From Amanita rubescens (taxonomy: Eukaryota; Basidiomycota; Agaricomycetes; Agaricales; Amanitaceae): a stretch of DNA of 32,042 bases. This document shows, piece by piece, positions 20,229 through 30,599 of the stretch. Positions within the stretch are counted from its first letter, which is position 1, and each line of letters begins with the position of its first letter. The position numbers and the translations under genes are program-made. A model generated the notes under the pieces. The model saw only the letters and a list, made by a program, of their open reading frames with translations. It did no database searches and was not told the origin of the DNA. The stretch is from contig WION01000574.1 in the NCBI GenBank assembly GCA_015039365.1, positions 1 through 32,042 of the forward strand. Direction: 5' to 3'.

Positions 20229-20261
20229 ACCGGCAAACAGTGCAAGCCAGTGTTTGCCGGT
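20229..20261. repeat. 11-bp inverted repeat (stem-loop) upstream of the NTPase gene
   Basis: ACCGGCAAACA (20229-20239) pairs perfectly with TGTTTGCCGGT (20251-20261) around an 11-nt loop. A further direct CGGCAAACA lies at about 20277. It sits roughly 60-95 bp before the ATG at 20167, so it is in the promoter or leader. It could be a dimer binding site or an RNA hairpin. Confidence 0.6.
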
Positions 20262-21056
20262 GACTCACCGGTCCATCGGCAAACAAGTTAATAAAGCGGC
20301 CATCGCCGATCGGGATTCAATAATGCTTCAAGCTTCAAAACTAGAATTCTTACTGAAGGAAGAATTTACAATTATCCACACAAACAGAAGATACTTGTAA
20401 TACCTTCTGCGGGCGACAATCAAATGTTGCTAAATAAGTAGTATGTTAAGGCCGAAGCGACATTGACTGCATGGCTACACCGCTTCCGTCGTTGTTTATC
20501 CCTATGGAACGTCAATTCACAGACGCACAAACTAAAGCTGACCTTACCTGTATTTGTGTCAACTGAGAATGTGTCATTTTTATGTGTTACAAAGTTATTT
20601 CAGATGGTAGTCTTGGAATTCAAGTCCAGCGTTGGCAAAATATGATTTGTGAGGATGCTAATGAATTGTTGTTAGACTATTTTTTTGGCGAAGGTAAACC
20701 CGCTTAACTTACAGTGGGAAAACAAAGACTTCCACTAGTCTGGCATATATTGGATGAGATCGAGAAGAAGAGGATAGTTTTTCTTGTTTCCATCCTATAG
20801 CGTACCATCAAATTTATGCCGGAATGGCTGACTATATGCTCGGGATGGTAGACGGTGGATATGATTCGCGGTATGAGCGGGACGCCTTTTTACTGACGAA
20901 AGAATAGAGCAATGACCTATCCGGGTGGTTCAAGTTACCATTGAAAGCATGGGAATTGGTATATACTAGGGAACCTGATCATAAATGCAAGAAAGCGCAA
21001 AAAAAAAGCAGCGGTTCACACGCGTCGATGGCGTCTTGCCAGTGCCTCTGCCAGTC
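20262..21056. other. Divergent intergenic region between the NTPase gene and aminopeptidase P
   Basis: The two flanking genes point away from each other, so this is probably a shared promoter region. Open frames 20463-20645 and 20941-21237 (plus) show no family features. The second overlaps the aminopeptidase leader in another frame. Confidence 0.5.
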
Positions 21057-21173
21057 ATGTGGTGGGGCTTCCAATTCTGGTCTCGGCCTCTTCTCCGACC
21101 ATCTCGCTTTTCTACTCCCACTAGCCCCATCTTATCACAACTATCTGCCCGCCGCTCTTTTACAACATCAACC

Positions 21174-24113
21174 ATGGGTGCAAGAGGAACACATAGAGTC
21201 GATACCACCGGACGCCTGGCGAATCTCCGAGAACTGATGCGAAAATCTAATGTTCAGGCCTTTATCGTGCCAAGTGAAGATCAGCGTGCGTTTTCACCCG
21301 TATAATCTCAACAATATCCTCTAATTCGCACCAGACGCGAGCGAATACATCACACAATGCGATCAACGACGTGCCTTCATCTCGGGGTTTAATGGTTCCG
21401 CGGGTGAGCAAAAAGTTGTATTGGCATCGCTTAGAACACTACTCAAATCCATTTGTTTCAGGATGCGCCATCGTGACGCTCGACGCGGCATACCTCTTCA
21501 CGGACGGTAGATACTTTCTTCAAGCCGAGAAACAGTTAGACAAGTTGCGCACCGTCTCACTTCTTCCCCTTTATCCCGTGCTGATAAATTATTGATATAG
21601 CAACTGGAAATTGATGAAGACGGGCCTGACAGGTATGTTGAAGCAATTCACGGAACGTGCATACATCAAGCTGATCACCTCCTCAGGTGTCCCGACCTGG
21701 CAGGAATTCTTGTCCAAGGTAGACAATGGGCTAAAGTGGGTGAAAATCGGCAACTCATCATGGCTAGGACCTCGCGGAATCAACACGCATCGGAATTGAT
21801 GCTACACTGCTGTCCATTTGTATGTCTTCCTGCTGCAATAGAGCATTCATACTAAAAACCTTGCCTTTTAGCTGATGCAGAATCAATCAAGAAAAGTCTT
21901 CAACCGAAAAAATCCGAGTTGGTTTCCATCACGCCCAATTTGGTAGACGAAATCTGGCACGATCGTCCTCCGCGACCCAAGAATCCCGTATTTCATTTAG
22001 ACGTCAAATATTCAGGTGAAACGCGCCCCTGTAAAGTTATTGGCTTGACTAAGAATAATATGCAGGCCAATCTCACACGGACAAAATTGCCAAGGTTAGG
22101 GAAGGATTGGAGAAAAAGAAAGCCAAGGCTCTTGTCGTAACGGTGCTGGATGAGGTTGCATGGCTTTTCAATTTGCGTGGGTCAGACATCGACTATAATC
22201 CTGGTGCGCCTCGGTTCATATATGCGCCGTTTATGTCCTCATCCCTTGATTTCAGTATTCTTCTCGTATGCGGTTGTAACCACGGACTCGGCTCTCTTAT
22301 TTGTCCAGGAAGATCAGTTTACTCAAGATATACATGAGACACTCGGCACCGTGGTTCAGGTTCGACCGTACAATACCTTTTTCGATTACTTGCATACTTT
22401 GCCAAGCACTCTCGAGCTGAATGAGACATCGGTAACCTTCAGTTAACGATATGTCTATTACCTTTTTTTTGCTGATGCGTGTTCATTTTCCAGAAAATTT
22501 TGCTCGAAAATAAAGCAAGTCTAGCCGTCGCGGAGGCCATTGGCGAGGTGTGTAGCAGGTAGCCTAGTCTTGATGTCATATTGAGGGTGTTCACAGGGCA
22601 ACTATACCATTGTTCGTTCACCTATCGCAGATTTCAAAGCAATAAAGAACGCGGTGGAGCTTGAAGGTTTCCGTCAGTGTCATATGAGGGATGGAGCGGC
22701 GTTGATCCGCTATTTCGCATGGCTCGAGGAGCAGCTGAATAACGGGGTGGAGTTGTCCGAAAGTCAGGGAGGTGATCAGCTCAAGCAGTTTAGATCGTAC
22801 GTGTTATTGGTGCCTGATCTTTTATCTCTCAAATTCATAACCCTTACCTTCAGTGAACTTGACTTGTTCCGAGGCTTGTCTTTCGATACAATTACATCAG
22901 CTGGACCAAACGCTGGTAATAGCAAAACTATCTTGTTTGAGATAACTGACGTAACCTACTACCTCCGCTAGCTATCATCCATTACTCACCGGATCCAATG
23001 GATTGTGCAATCATAAAAAAGGATCAGGTCAGTAGACTCGCGATAGATGCGTGCATTCTCATATTCATATATCAGATCTATCTGTGTGATTCAGGAGGTC
23101 AATACTGGGATGGCACTACTGATGTGACGAGAACGCTGGTAAGAGGGCGTTGGTATGGTATCAATGTATCCATGGCTAACACAGTCACAGCACTTTGGTA
23201 CTCCAACAGAGCAAGAAAAGCGAGCTTTCACAAGAGTTTTACAGGGTCATATTGCGCTTGATGCAGCCGTTTTCCCCAATGGCACCACAGGTGTGTCCCC
23301 ATCTGTTGCCTAATCCCAGATGGATATCGATCTTTACAGGTTACATCCTGTATGCGCTTCAATCAAGTTGTTAATTGATGAGCTTATTCCATCTGTCCAG
23401 TGATTCCTTTGCTCGGAGGCCACTGTGGCAGGATGGCCTCGGTAAGCGCATTTGTATGTGACCAACCCGTTACCTCATAATACGCTTTTAGATTATAGGT
23501 GTGCTTTACCCCTTGGCTCCTTTTCCCATCTGACGGTTATCACAGACACGGCACCGGTCACGGTGTTGGACAATACTTGAACGTGCACGAAGGTGAGACC
23601 ATGAGTTATCAGAACTTTGCCCAATGATATAATTTTAACCTTCAGGTCCGCATGGTGTCGGCGTGCGCATCGGTGAATCTATTCATTATACCTTCCAGAC
23701 ATTCTAGTGACATTTTTCACACAGCATACAACAGCGTTCCCCTGAAAGCTGGGATGACCGTGACGAATGAGCCTGGTTACTACGAAGATGGCAAATTTGG
23801 CATTAGAATTGAAAACGTTATGCTTGTATGCGAAGTCAAGACACCCAACAACTTTGGCGACAAGGGTTATCTTGGCTTTGAACATGTGACCATGTGAGGA
23901 GTTTCGCTGCCAATTATACCTCTTGGTCTAACTTTACGTGCCATGATTAGGTGTCCAATCGATAAAAAGCTTGTTGATAGATCTCTTATTACCGCAGAAG
24001 AAAAGACATGGTTGGATGACTATCACGCGGAAGTTTGGAAGAAGGTTTCCCCCTTGCTTCAAAATGACCAGAGGGCATTAGATTGGTTAAAGAGGGAGTG
24101 TTCGCCTCTGTAA
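21174..24113 (+). CDS. AMPP: Xaa-Pro aminopeptidase P, intact 22-exon gene
   Basis: Releases N-terminal residues from peptides with proline in position 2; family M24B, two-metal enzyme. Exons: 21174-21285, 21335-21403, 21462-21543, 21601-21632, 21687-21718, 21768-21819, 21872-22015, 22066-22203, 22256-22431, 22494-22547, 22597-22796, 22854-22915, 22972-23027, 23076-23138, 23191-23290, 23340-23349, 23401-23441, 23492-23498, 23546-23592, 23646-23672, 23725-23893, 23951-24113. They sum to 1,836 nt, 611 residues, with no frame break. N-terminal creatinase-like domain: [35 protein letters not shown]. Catalytic metal ligands: the two Asp in [17 protein letters not shown], His in GTGHGVG, Glu in NEPGYYEDG and Glu in FGIRIEN. 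The ATG at 21174 ([15 protein letters not shown]) is the usual fungal start. An upstream in-frame ATG at 21057 adds 39 residues without acidic residues. Exons of 7 and 10 nt are unusual. Confidence 0.93.
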
Positions 24114-24340
24114 TCTTCATGATGACAATTTATGACCAATCTGTAAGTCTATACAATTAATTAGAAGGCCTTGCAAGCTGGACCAAATAACATAGAGACG
24201 CGTTCGTGTTGAGCACGTGCTGTTCAATTTATCATTTACCTTATCAGCCTTGGTCTCTGCCCGTTCCTTGTGCAAAACCGCGATGATTTTCAAATTGGCG
24301 TGTTATTTTCCCGCAGAAATTTTTTTTTGGTCATTAACGT

Positions 24341-26341
24341 AGAATCGGATGTTTGGGTTGAAGAACTATTGGAGGCGATTCAAGTGAAATTTCAATCGCG
24401 TCATCGAGGTCGACCTTGACGACCTCCGCCTTTTCAGGGTAAAGTTCTTTCTATGGCAAACAGCCAACTAACCCACAGAAGGCGGATGTTCTTTGGAACC
24501 CGAGGGGAGACCTGCAATCGCGTGCTCTTCATTGGCTTCATCAGCAGCCAGCGGATAGTCACCTCGACCGCGCGACGAAGCTTACATCTATCTTTTCCCG
24601 CTGGCCCTTGTCTATCCGGCGAGTTGCTAGATATCATCATTGCCGATACGGAGGGTATGTAATATCTGTCCTTTAACCCTATCTTACTGATTTCGTGTCA
24701 GTTCTGGAGTTAATCGAAGGCTTAGGCGACCCAGATAACGTTTATAAGAGGAAGGTCAAGAAAGGTGCGCATTGTGCTGACATGTCATAGGTGCTCGTCT
24801 TTCTAACTTTTACGCCCCAGCTCTCGACGAGCGTCTGAACCGCTTACCCCCTACTCCTTCGCCGTCAGATATTGTCCATTCTTCCCACAGGCTAGCTGAC
24901 CTATTAGGCGGTGACCATCCTTCTATCTACCTGGGTCGACCTGGTGGAGCCCCTGCCGTGATTTTTAACCCCGCCCTTGCCAGCTTACAACAACGTCTCG
25001 GCCATCTCGAGGAACTCCCGGTTTCTCGTTCAGAAGTTGAGAGTGCTGCCAAGTACCTCCGATGCGCGATCACGTTTTACGAGGATGAGGCCCATCATCA
25101 GGACGCGATCCGAGGGCTAGTCGATGAAGCGATCGGCCAGAAGGGCGAGTGGGGCCTTGCTCTTGGCTGGGCGGATAACATCAAACCTGACGGTAGTTGG
25201 TGGTACGACGTGTTTCTCGTCCTGGTCCTGGAGCTCAAGAACACGTTGGGCCTGTCTGGGGATGCTCTTCTTCAAGCCCTGGTTGATTATAGCAAAATAG
25301 TTTCTCGGCAGAAGGTTCGATGACCCATCTGTCGCTTTGAATCCCGTAGCTTACCTTTGTTTGCAGTTCAAGCGCTTCCGAGAATTCTGTAATTTCCCTA
25401 TCGTCTTCGTCGGTGCCACTGCAAATCGCCTCGAAATTTCCGTCGCCGTTTGCGTAGGACTGATCTACGTGACCAAGTTACTCACGCTCGACCTTTCCTT
25501 AGGGTTTCATGCTTCCGACAACATCATCCGCCTGGCTCGTGTTTTTGGGGCCTTGTCACGCTGTCGAGCAGATCTCAAACATTATTACGACCGAGTCAGA
25601 AACTCGGACTTTCCCAGACTTGTCTATATCCCGACCCGACACCCCTTGATCCTTCCGAAGCATTGCCCCAACTTACCTATAAACAGTTTCTGTCCCGAGC
25701 TGGCCAACCCACCTCAACTCTTGTGGACCTAGGGGACGCGACTACCGCCATGTACATTGCCACCCTTGGCGACAACAACGAAGAGGTTATTGTCAAGTTT
25801 ACTGCGCGTTATAACACAGCGGCACATCGCCTACTCTCCGAGGCTGACCTTGCCCCGAGACTATTTCTGTGACCGTGTCATCGGTGATCTATACATGGTT
25901 GTTATGGAGCGCGTGGATGGGAAGTCTATTTGGCAGCTACAAGAGGAAGGAACACCACTTCCTGCAATCATCTCCAAGGAAGTCGGCAAGGCGGTGCATC
26001 TCCTTCACGAACACAATATTGTTTTTGGGGACTTGCGGGACCCCAACATTCTTTACGACGAATCCAAGAATCGCGTAGCTCTCGTTGACTTTGATTGGGC
26101 CGGGCGGGATGGAGAAAGCAGATATCCTCCGACGCTCAACCCTAGCAACGCGTGGGAAGAGGAAGTTTCGCCATATAGTGTTATGCGCAAAGCCCATGAT
26201 TCATGGCAAGTGAAACAGTTGATGACCCTTTGTACTGACCATCCTCTGGTTGCCACCCTTGTTTCTCGCACCTATGGATTGCCATTGACTCCCACCATTG
26301 TCCTACAGACGACTATCCGAACACATTTATACCATGACTAA
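24341..26341 (+). pseudogene. Kinase-like protein of an agaricomycete family, frame-broken
   Basis: The recognisable order is an N-terminal piece (ESDVWVEELLEAIQ, then DLDDLRLF and DVLWNPRGDL), a domain with LELKNTLGLSGDALLQAL and RFREFCNFPIVFVGATANRL, and a C-terminal kinase-like lobe. That lobe has VVMERVDGKSIWQL, HEHNIVFGDLRDPNIL (a catalytic-loop equivalent) and VALVDFDWAG in the DFG position, ending 26341. Such basidiomycete proteins have F-G-D-L-R and D-F-D-W instead of H-R-D and D-F-G; catalytic ability is uncertain. Several introns are clear, for example 24657-24702, 24764-24821 and 25316-25366. Single-base frame changes occur near 24400, 24595 (TTTTCC), 25635 and 25858 (TTT). The 5' start is not identifiable. 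Four or more breaks suggest a pseudogene, unless the sequence is faulty. Confidence 0.6.
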
Positions 26342-26727
26342 TGCCCCACCTTATGATACAGTCACTACAGTTAACTCTATTACGAATTCATCTCGGAATA
26401 CATTCGATACAATTAATTCTATTATCAACCATATCTGTCTGCATAGTTCGCCTTGCAATACAATCAAATTCTATTACAATTCGGTCTGCAAATTCAAATT
26501 CGATGTATGGTAGTAAAATCCATAGTGTTGGGTAAAGCAATAGCCTTGTGTAATTTCTTGCAGCATGGTACGATCCAGGACCAGCCTGCTTGTGCGCATA
26601 TGCTGCTTTGCTATGACTAGTTGCATTTTTTTGCTCCATACCCACCCCCGTTTGGGTACCGTGCCTAGTAATCGAGCACGGATTGAATGCGTCGATCTGG
26701 TGAATAAATATTTTCTACATGCGTATA
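26342..26727. other. Convergent 3' intergenic space
   Basis: It lies between the ends of two convergent genes. The first half is AT-rich with loosely repeated TACAATTAATTCTATTA-like pieces (26360-26500). No gene is recognised. Confidence 0.5.
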
Positions 26728-27804
26728 TCAAAGCTGGTGTAAGCGAGGCGCAACTACATTCATCAGCATTCTTCTACTAGGTTCGGGAACCCAACAGGCC
26801 TCCAGGATCGGCCAGGCGTTAGCTGCCTTCCCGCTTAAACCTTGTGATTGGGGGCGTTCGCCCTTCAGTACCCTATTCTCTACGCTAAAGCGGGATCCAA
26901 TGAATGCTGGTTGACTGTTAAGAATCTGTGGTCGAATTTTAAGAAATGTTCTATGCGCATAATCGAAATGTTTACCTCTGCTCCTGTAATCGCAAAGGCG
27001 TAAACATCTGACGCCAACGTTACTTGTGGGTGATCTGATTCATCTATTATAAGCTCGGGTGCCGTGTACGGGATAGACCCGGCAAATCCAGTTGTATCGG
27101 TCTGACCAATTATCCTAGATCTTCCAAAATCGCAAAGCACCGGGATGTGGTGATCATTAATGAGAATATTTTGCTATTCTGATCATTAGTATACTCCCTT
27201 CAAAGAGAAGAAAAGACTCAACTGGTTTAATGTCCCCATGCACGACTCGTTCTCCATGGAGATATTCCAAACCTGACGCTACTCCAACTAGCTACAATTT
27301 GAAGCATTGTCAAAATGGCTCGAATCAATGCAATCCATACGCTTACGATCTTAAAGCGATCAGCGCTGGGATACAGTCTGAGATATTTACCAATGTCCCC
27401 AAAGGTACACAACGGAGAGATCATGGCAGGCGAAACGTCCAGTGAGTTATCAATGCCGTAGAATGGTAGTATGTTCTGGTGATTTAGTCGTAACCAGACG
27501 TTACATTCGTGATTGAGATCCTTTTGGGGTTGTTATGAAGATGGTTGCAGAATGTTTTGAATTTTTTTTGATCTTACTTGTTGCGCTCTCTGGCGCTCCT
27601 CTGGGTTATTGCTGTAAAAACGAAAACCCCTTGGAACTTTGATAGCAACCTTGAAGTCCAAAATTTAATCATTATCCGGTATGTAATGGGGGCCTTTACA
27701 GGATAGATGCGTCCACCATAATTCCAATCGCCCTTGTATAGATTGCTGAAAGCACCGCAATCAATCACGTCAGGGCTGGCTTTTGTGACTTGCCCGTTGA
27801 GTTT
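26728..27804 (-). CDS. Protein kinase, basidiomycete TKL-type, kinase domain intact; 5' exons unresolved
   Basis: Exons on the minus strand: 27804-27700, 27649-27578, 27520-27347, 27291-27223, 27173-26976, 26925-26728, all in frame with introns of 49-57 nt. The protein kinase domain reads: glycine loop VIDCGAFSNLYKG, VAIK with the ATP-binding lysine, LRLNHQNILPFYG, SPLCTFGDIGKYL, catalytic loop VHGDIKPQN (HGD instead of HRD, as in many agaricomycete TKL kinases), VLCDFGRSRI (DFG), AGSIPYTAPEL (APE), SDVYAFAI and a final CWVPEPSRR before TGA 26728. That is 271 residues, a full kinase fold. An acceptor (ACTAG) precedes the first exon given, so there is at least one upstream exon. Candidates lie at 27.9-28.4 kb. 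Substrate unknown. It converges with the broken kinase-like gene ending at 26341. Confidence 0.8.
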
Positions 27805-28385
27805 CTAGTGTCTGATGTTATTTCACGATCACATAGAGGTAGAAGGAATATGAGCACAAGTATGTCAGGGTTAAGCTGCATAGACGGTCCTGAATGCAGT
27901 GCAGTATCTCACGAAGTCCAAACTCCCATCACATTATTGTCACATCCACATTAGGAAGGACCCGTTTTACCCGCGGGTAGAGGAAAGACCCATCTCGATG
28001 ATACAGTACGTTTGAAAATACCCAAAGTCGCAAATAGGCTTGCAGCCACATTAACGTGCTCCTCTCGCCTTCCCTGCCAAGCCACATTCTTGGTTTGGGA
28101 AAACAACGAATTTCAAGTCTTTTCCTCTGCCACAACTTGCGAGAAGGCGCGGTACTTACAATGATTGCCAAATTCATATCCTTTCTGGACTAATTTGATA
28201 CGTTCCTGAATGTGATCTTTCCATGCCTTTGCTTCGCTTACGCTACGTCGCACAAATTTAGCCACTTGGTTTGGAAGAAATGGGTAAAACCTCGCTACTG
28301 TCTCTCCGTTGCGGGATTTGTCGTGTTTTTTCACCACCTGTCGATTTCTCCCAACCACGCTCATGACGGGAAATCTCAAGTGATG
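27805..28385 (-). other. Probable 5' exons and leader of the TKL-type kinase
   Basis: Minus-strand open segments at about 28300-28160 (EAKAWKDHIQERIKLVQKGY, ending at a good donor GTAAGT) and about 28110-27975 (LQAYLRLWVFSNVLYHRDGS, ending at GTAAAA) look protein-like and lie in the right place. I could not find a splice set joining them in frame to 27804, so the start of the kinase gene is left open. Confidence 0.35.
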
Positions 28386-28549
28386 CGGTACGAGTGCAAA
28401 TTTGATGATTTGGATGTATATAAAGACGGCCCAGTTTCTTATAAGCGTAGGGACGTAAGCCTGGGCATGTATGTTTAGCTGGCGTGAGCAGAAGCAGAAT
28501 AATAATGGTACACACGCGCTGTATCCTGTCGATGACTTCCTGATGTGTC

Positions 28550-28705
28550 AGAAAAACATTACACCGACTGCGTCTCCATCAACTAGTTATATGCGTGGAT
28601 AAAATTGGGTACGAACCGGGTGTGAGCACTGCTTGATCCAGCCAAACCTGCCCAAGTGAAACTAAATAAGCAAATTTGATCCGATGCAAAAACCCATACC
28701 AGGTC
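28550..28705 (+). repeat. Direct repeat, longer copy
   Basis: The blocks GAAAAACATTA..ACCGACT, AACTAGTTATATGCGT, AACCTGCCCAAGTGAAACT, AAATAAGCAA and TGCAAAAACC..AGGTC occur in the same order and orientation at 30257-30345, where the spacer segments are deleted. The gene at 29351-30110 lies between the copies. Confidence 0.75.
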
Positions 28706-29350
28706 GTTATAAGCCAAACATGACTGGGCACATGCCGACATCAAGCCTGGCGACGCCGTTCGCGTCATTGGCTCCTTCCTGCAACCTCAACCATCGTCAT
28801 TAGATAGCAAACCATTGACTTAAAAGTCAATTTCATCATTCTTCGTCCAGATCTGGAGCTGTGGAGGACAAAGGGAAAGGCGCGCGACCAGGTGACAGAA
28901 TCTTGCTATTAGAAAAACTAGGATGCATCGCTTGAAGCCCAAATGCAATCGCGACTCTGATTTAATTTGAGATTCTGAAGAGATCCATTATCAACGACTC
29001 GGAAATCAGGACTTCAAAGATTCGTTGTTATTGGGGTCATCATCTCAAAAATGTTTCTTTATTACAAAGATGAGAATTTGAGAAACATGTCGTGAAGTCA
29101 ACGGAGTTGAGCGCTGAGCCGCAAATGCTGCACCAATGCGTTGGATGTGTTTTTTCTCTTCGGAAACGTCACGTCTAGCGCATTTTATATTGGTATACGT
29201 CTACTAAAAGTCAAGGAAGGTCCTCGAAATTGTACGGTAAGATTCCCGCGCCCTCCATCGCCGTCTTTAGGATTGTTATTGGGATGTGCTTTGATTGTTG
29301 GATTAGCGCCCCTTCAGTAGGGCGTTGGATGTGGCCATCATAGTCTTCGA
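28706..29350. other. Intergenic, no gene recognised
   Basis: It is the 3' flank of the two-exon minus-strand gene. No open frame longer than about 60 codons carries any family feature, and I see no repeat or RNA gene. Confidence 0.5.
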
Positions 29351-30110
29351 TCAAATTTTCACCGGCTCTACGATCTCGAGAATGCGCAAGGCCACCATCT
29401 CGTCTTTCGGACGCTGGGGAGACGCATATCGTTCCATTTGGACCAGGCTAATTCCTAGTGAAATTATTCTTTATATGGTTTATTCAAAACTGCCATGATA
29501 ACTTACCGCCGTATGGCTGGACCCGGCGGCGTCGGCGGTGGTCACTAGTCGGGTTGTTCGTTATACAAAGACCAATTTGATCTTTTGTTGCAGTGTAAAA
29601 CGCAAGTCTACGACTGTCAAAACGGAAGAGAAAGGGTTGACGAAAGTAATATAGGATAGGATTTTTCGGTCCGATATAGTGTGACTTGTACAGTGCTTTC
29701 TTCGTGACCCATGTATCCACCGTCGTCTGCGAGGCAAGATCATCGAGCATCAACTGCCTCTGAAAGTTGAGGTAGGTGGTTTGATTAGACAAGGTGGATA
29801 GGGTGATCGACCAGGGGTTAAACCTGTCGATCGACAACAGATCCTTGCCATTGGGGAAATCTTGCAGACTATTTGCGCAACGGAAGCGGATTTCACCGAC
29901 AAAGGGCGGAGCTTTGGGTGGGATGTGGTAGTAAAGGAAGCCACGTGTGTTAGGAGGAAAAGGGACTTTGTAGTCGTGGTTGAGGCCTCGGAGTCTCGTT
30001 CTCCCGCATGGTAGCGTTACTGCGGGCGTCAATATGCCTGAGAGATCAATACAATCTGACGGTTTCAAACGCTTTGGACAGAGTGTTGAAATGACGCGTA
30101 GAAATGGCAT
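29351..30110 (-). CDS. Unrecognised conserved-looking protein, two exons
   Basis: Exon 1 is 30110-29507 (ATG 30110) and exon 2 is 29454-29351 with TGA. The 52-nt intron has donor GTAAGT and acceptor CTAG, and the join is in frame. Using the splice removes the unspliced stop at 29484 and adds a natural tail (VQMERYASPQRPKDEM...). The product is about 235 residues with no signal peptide or membrane segment. It contains TRGFLYYHIPPKAPPFVGEI and RFRCANSLQDFPNGKDLL. I associate these with a basidiomycete-specific hypothetical family, often near repeats, but cannot name it. The frame is open upstream of the ATG to a CTAG at about 30194-30197 (NEAENDWNGYIRHVYRC), so there may be an earlier exon. None is visible, and the DNA just upstream is a mosaic of fragments, so the 5' end may be truncated. 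Confidence 0.55.
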
Positions 30111-30256
30111 GAAACAAGGACGTTCCCACGCTGCAGTATGTGCACAACGATACACGTGCCTGATGTACCCGTTCCAGTCGTTTTCAGCTTCGTTCTAGCT
30201 CGAGTCTCTAAATTCAACTCCACCTTGGCAACACATTTGAGAAGTTTATGAACTGT

Positions 30257-30345
30257 AGAAAAACATTATACCGACTAGTTATATGCGTAGATAAAACCTG
30301 CCCAAGTGAAACTAAATAAGCAACCTGCAAAAACCCCAGGTCCGA
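30257..30345 (+). repeat. Direct repeat, shortened copy
   Basis: This is a deletion derivative of 28550-28705: the same conserved blocks are present, but three spacer segments are missing. It marks the left edge of the fragment mosaic at 30.2-31.3 kb. Confidence 0.7.
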
Positions 30346-30389
30346 ACACATTTCAACCGAGTTGGCACGACGAAGGCAATCAATCTCGT

Positions 30390-30599
30390 CGAACTCTACC
30401 CGCCTCCGTGGAACGTGAATCTAGCCATTCTCGCAAACTTCCACGTCGTCGTCAGTGGAATAACTTCAGAACGTACATCCCGACTACAGAAGCCGCCCTT
30501 TTTCTCGATGGCTTGCTGTGCGATGACATCTCCAACTCCGAGCAGGAACGCGGCGGAAAGACAACGAGCCACGGTTTTGATACTCCGACGGGGCGGCAA
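30390..30599 (-). pseudogene. Mpv17/PMP22-family fragment
   Basis: On the minus strand one frame reads ARCLSAAFLLGVGDVIAQQ followed by AIEKKGG and, further on, KFARMARFTFHGGG. This is the N-terminal membrane segment and the F-Y-G-G-like second motif of Mpv17/PMP22 proteins, small four-helix proteins of mitochondrial or peroxisomal membranes. Only about 65 residues are present. The remainder does not follow downstream, and upstream it abuts the aminopeptidase P fragment on the other strand. It is a gene fragment carried into a mosaic. Confidence 0.65.

Noticed and set aside
24453..24662. Independent small plus-strand ORF
   Set aside because: It is part of an exon of the kinase-like pseudogene in one of its frames.
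29484..30155. A 223-residue single-exon gene from 30155
   Set aside because: The first codon at 30155 is GTG, not ATG, and the end at 29484 lies in an intron with GTAAGT..CTAG. The two-exon model from ATG 30110 to 29351 is better.
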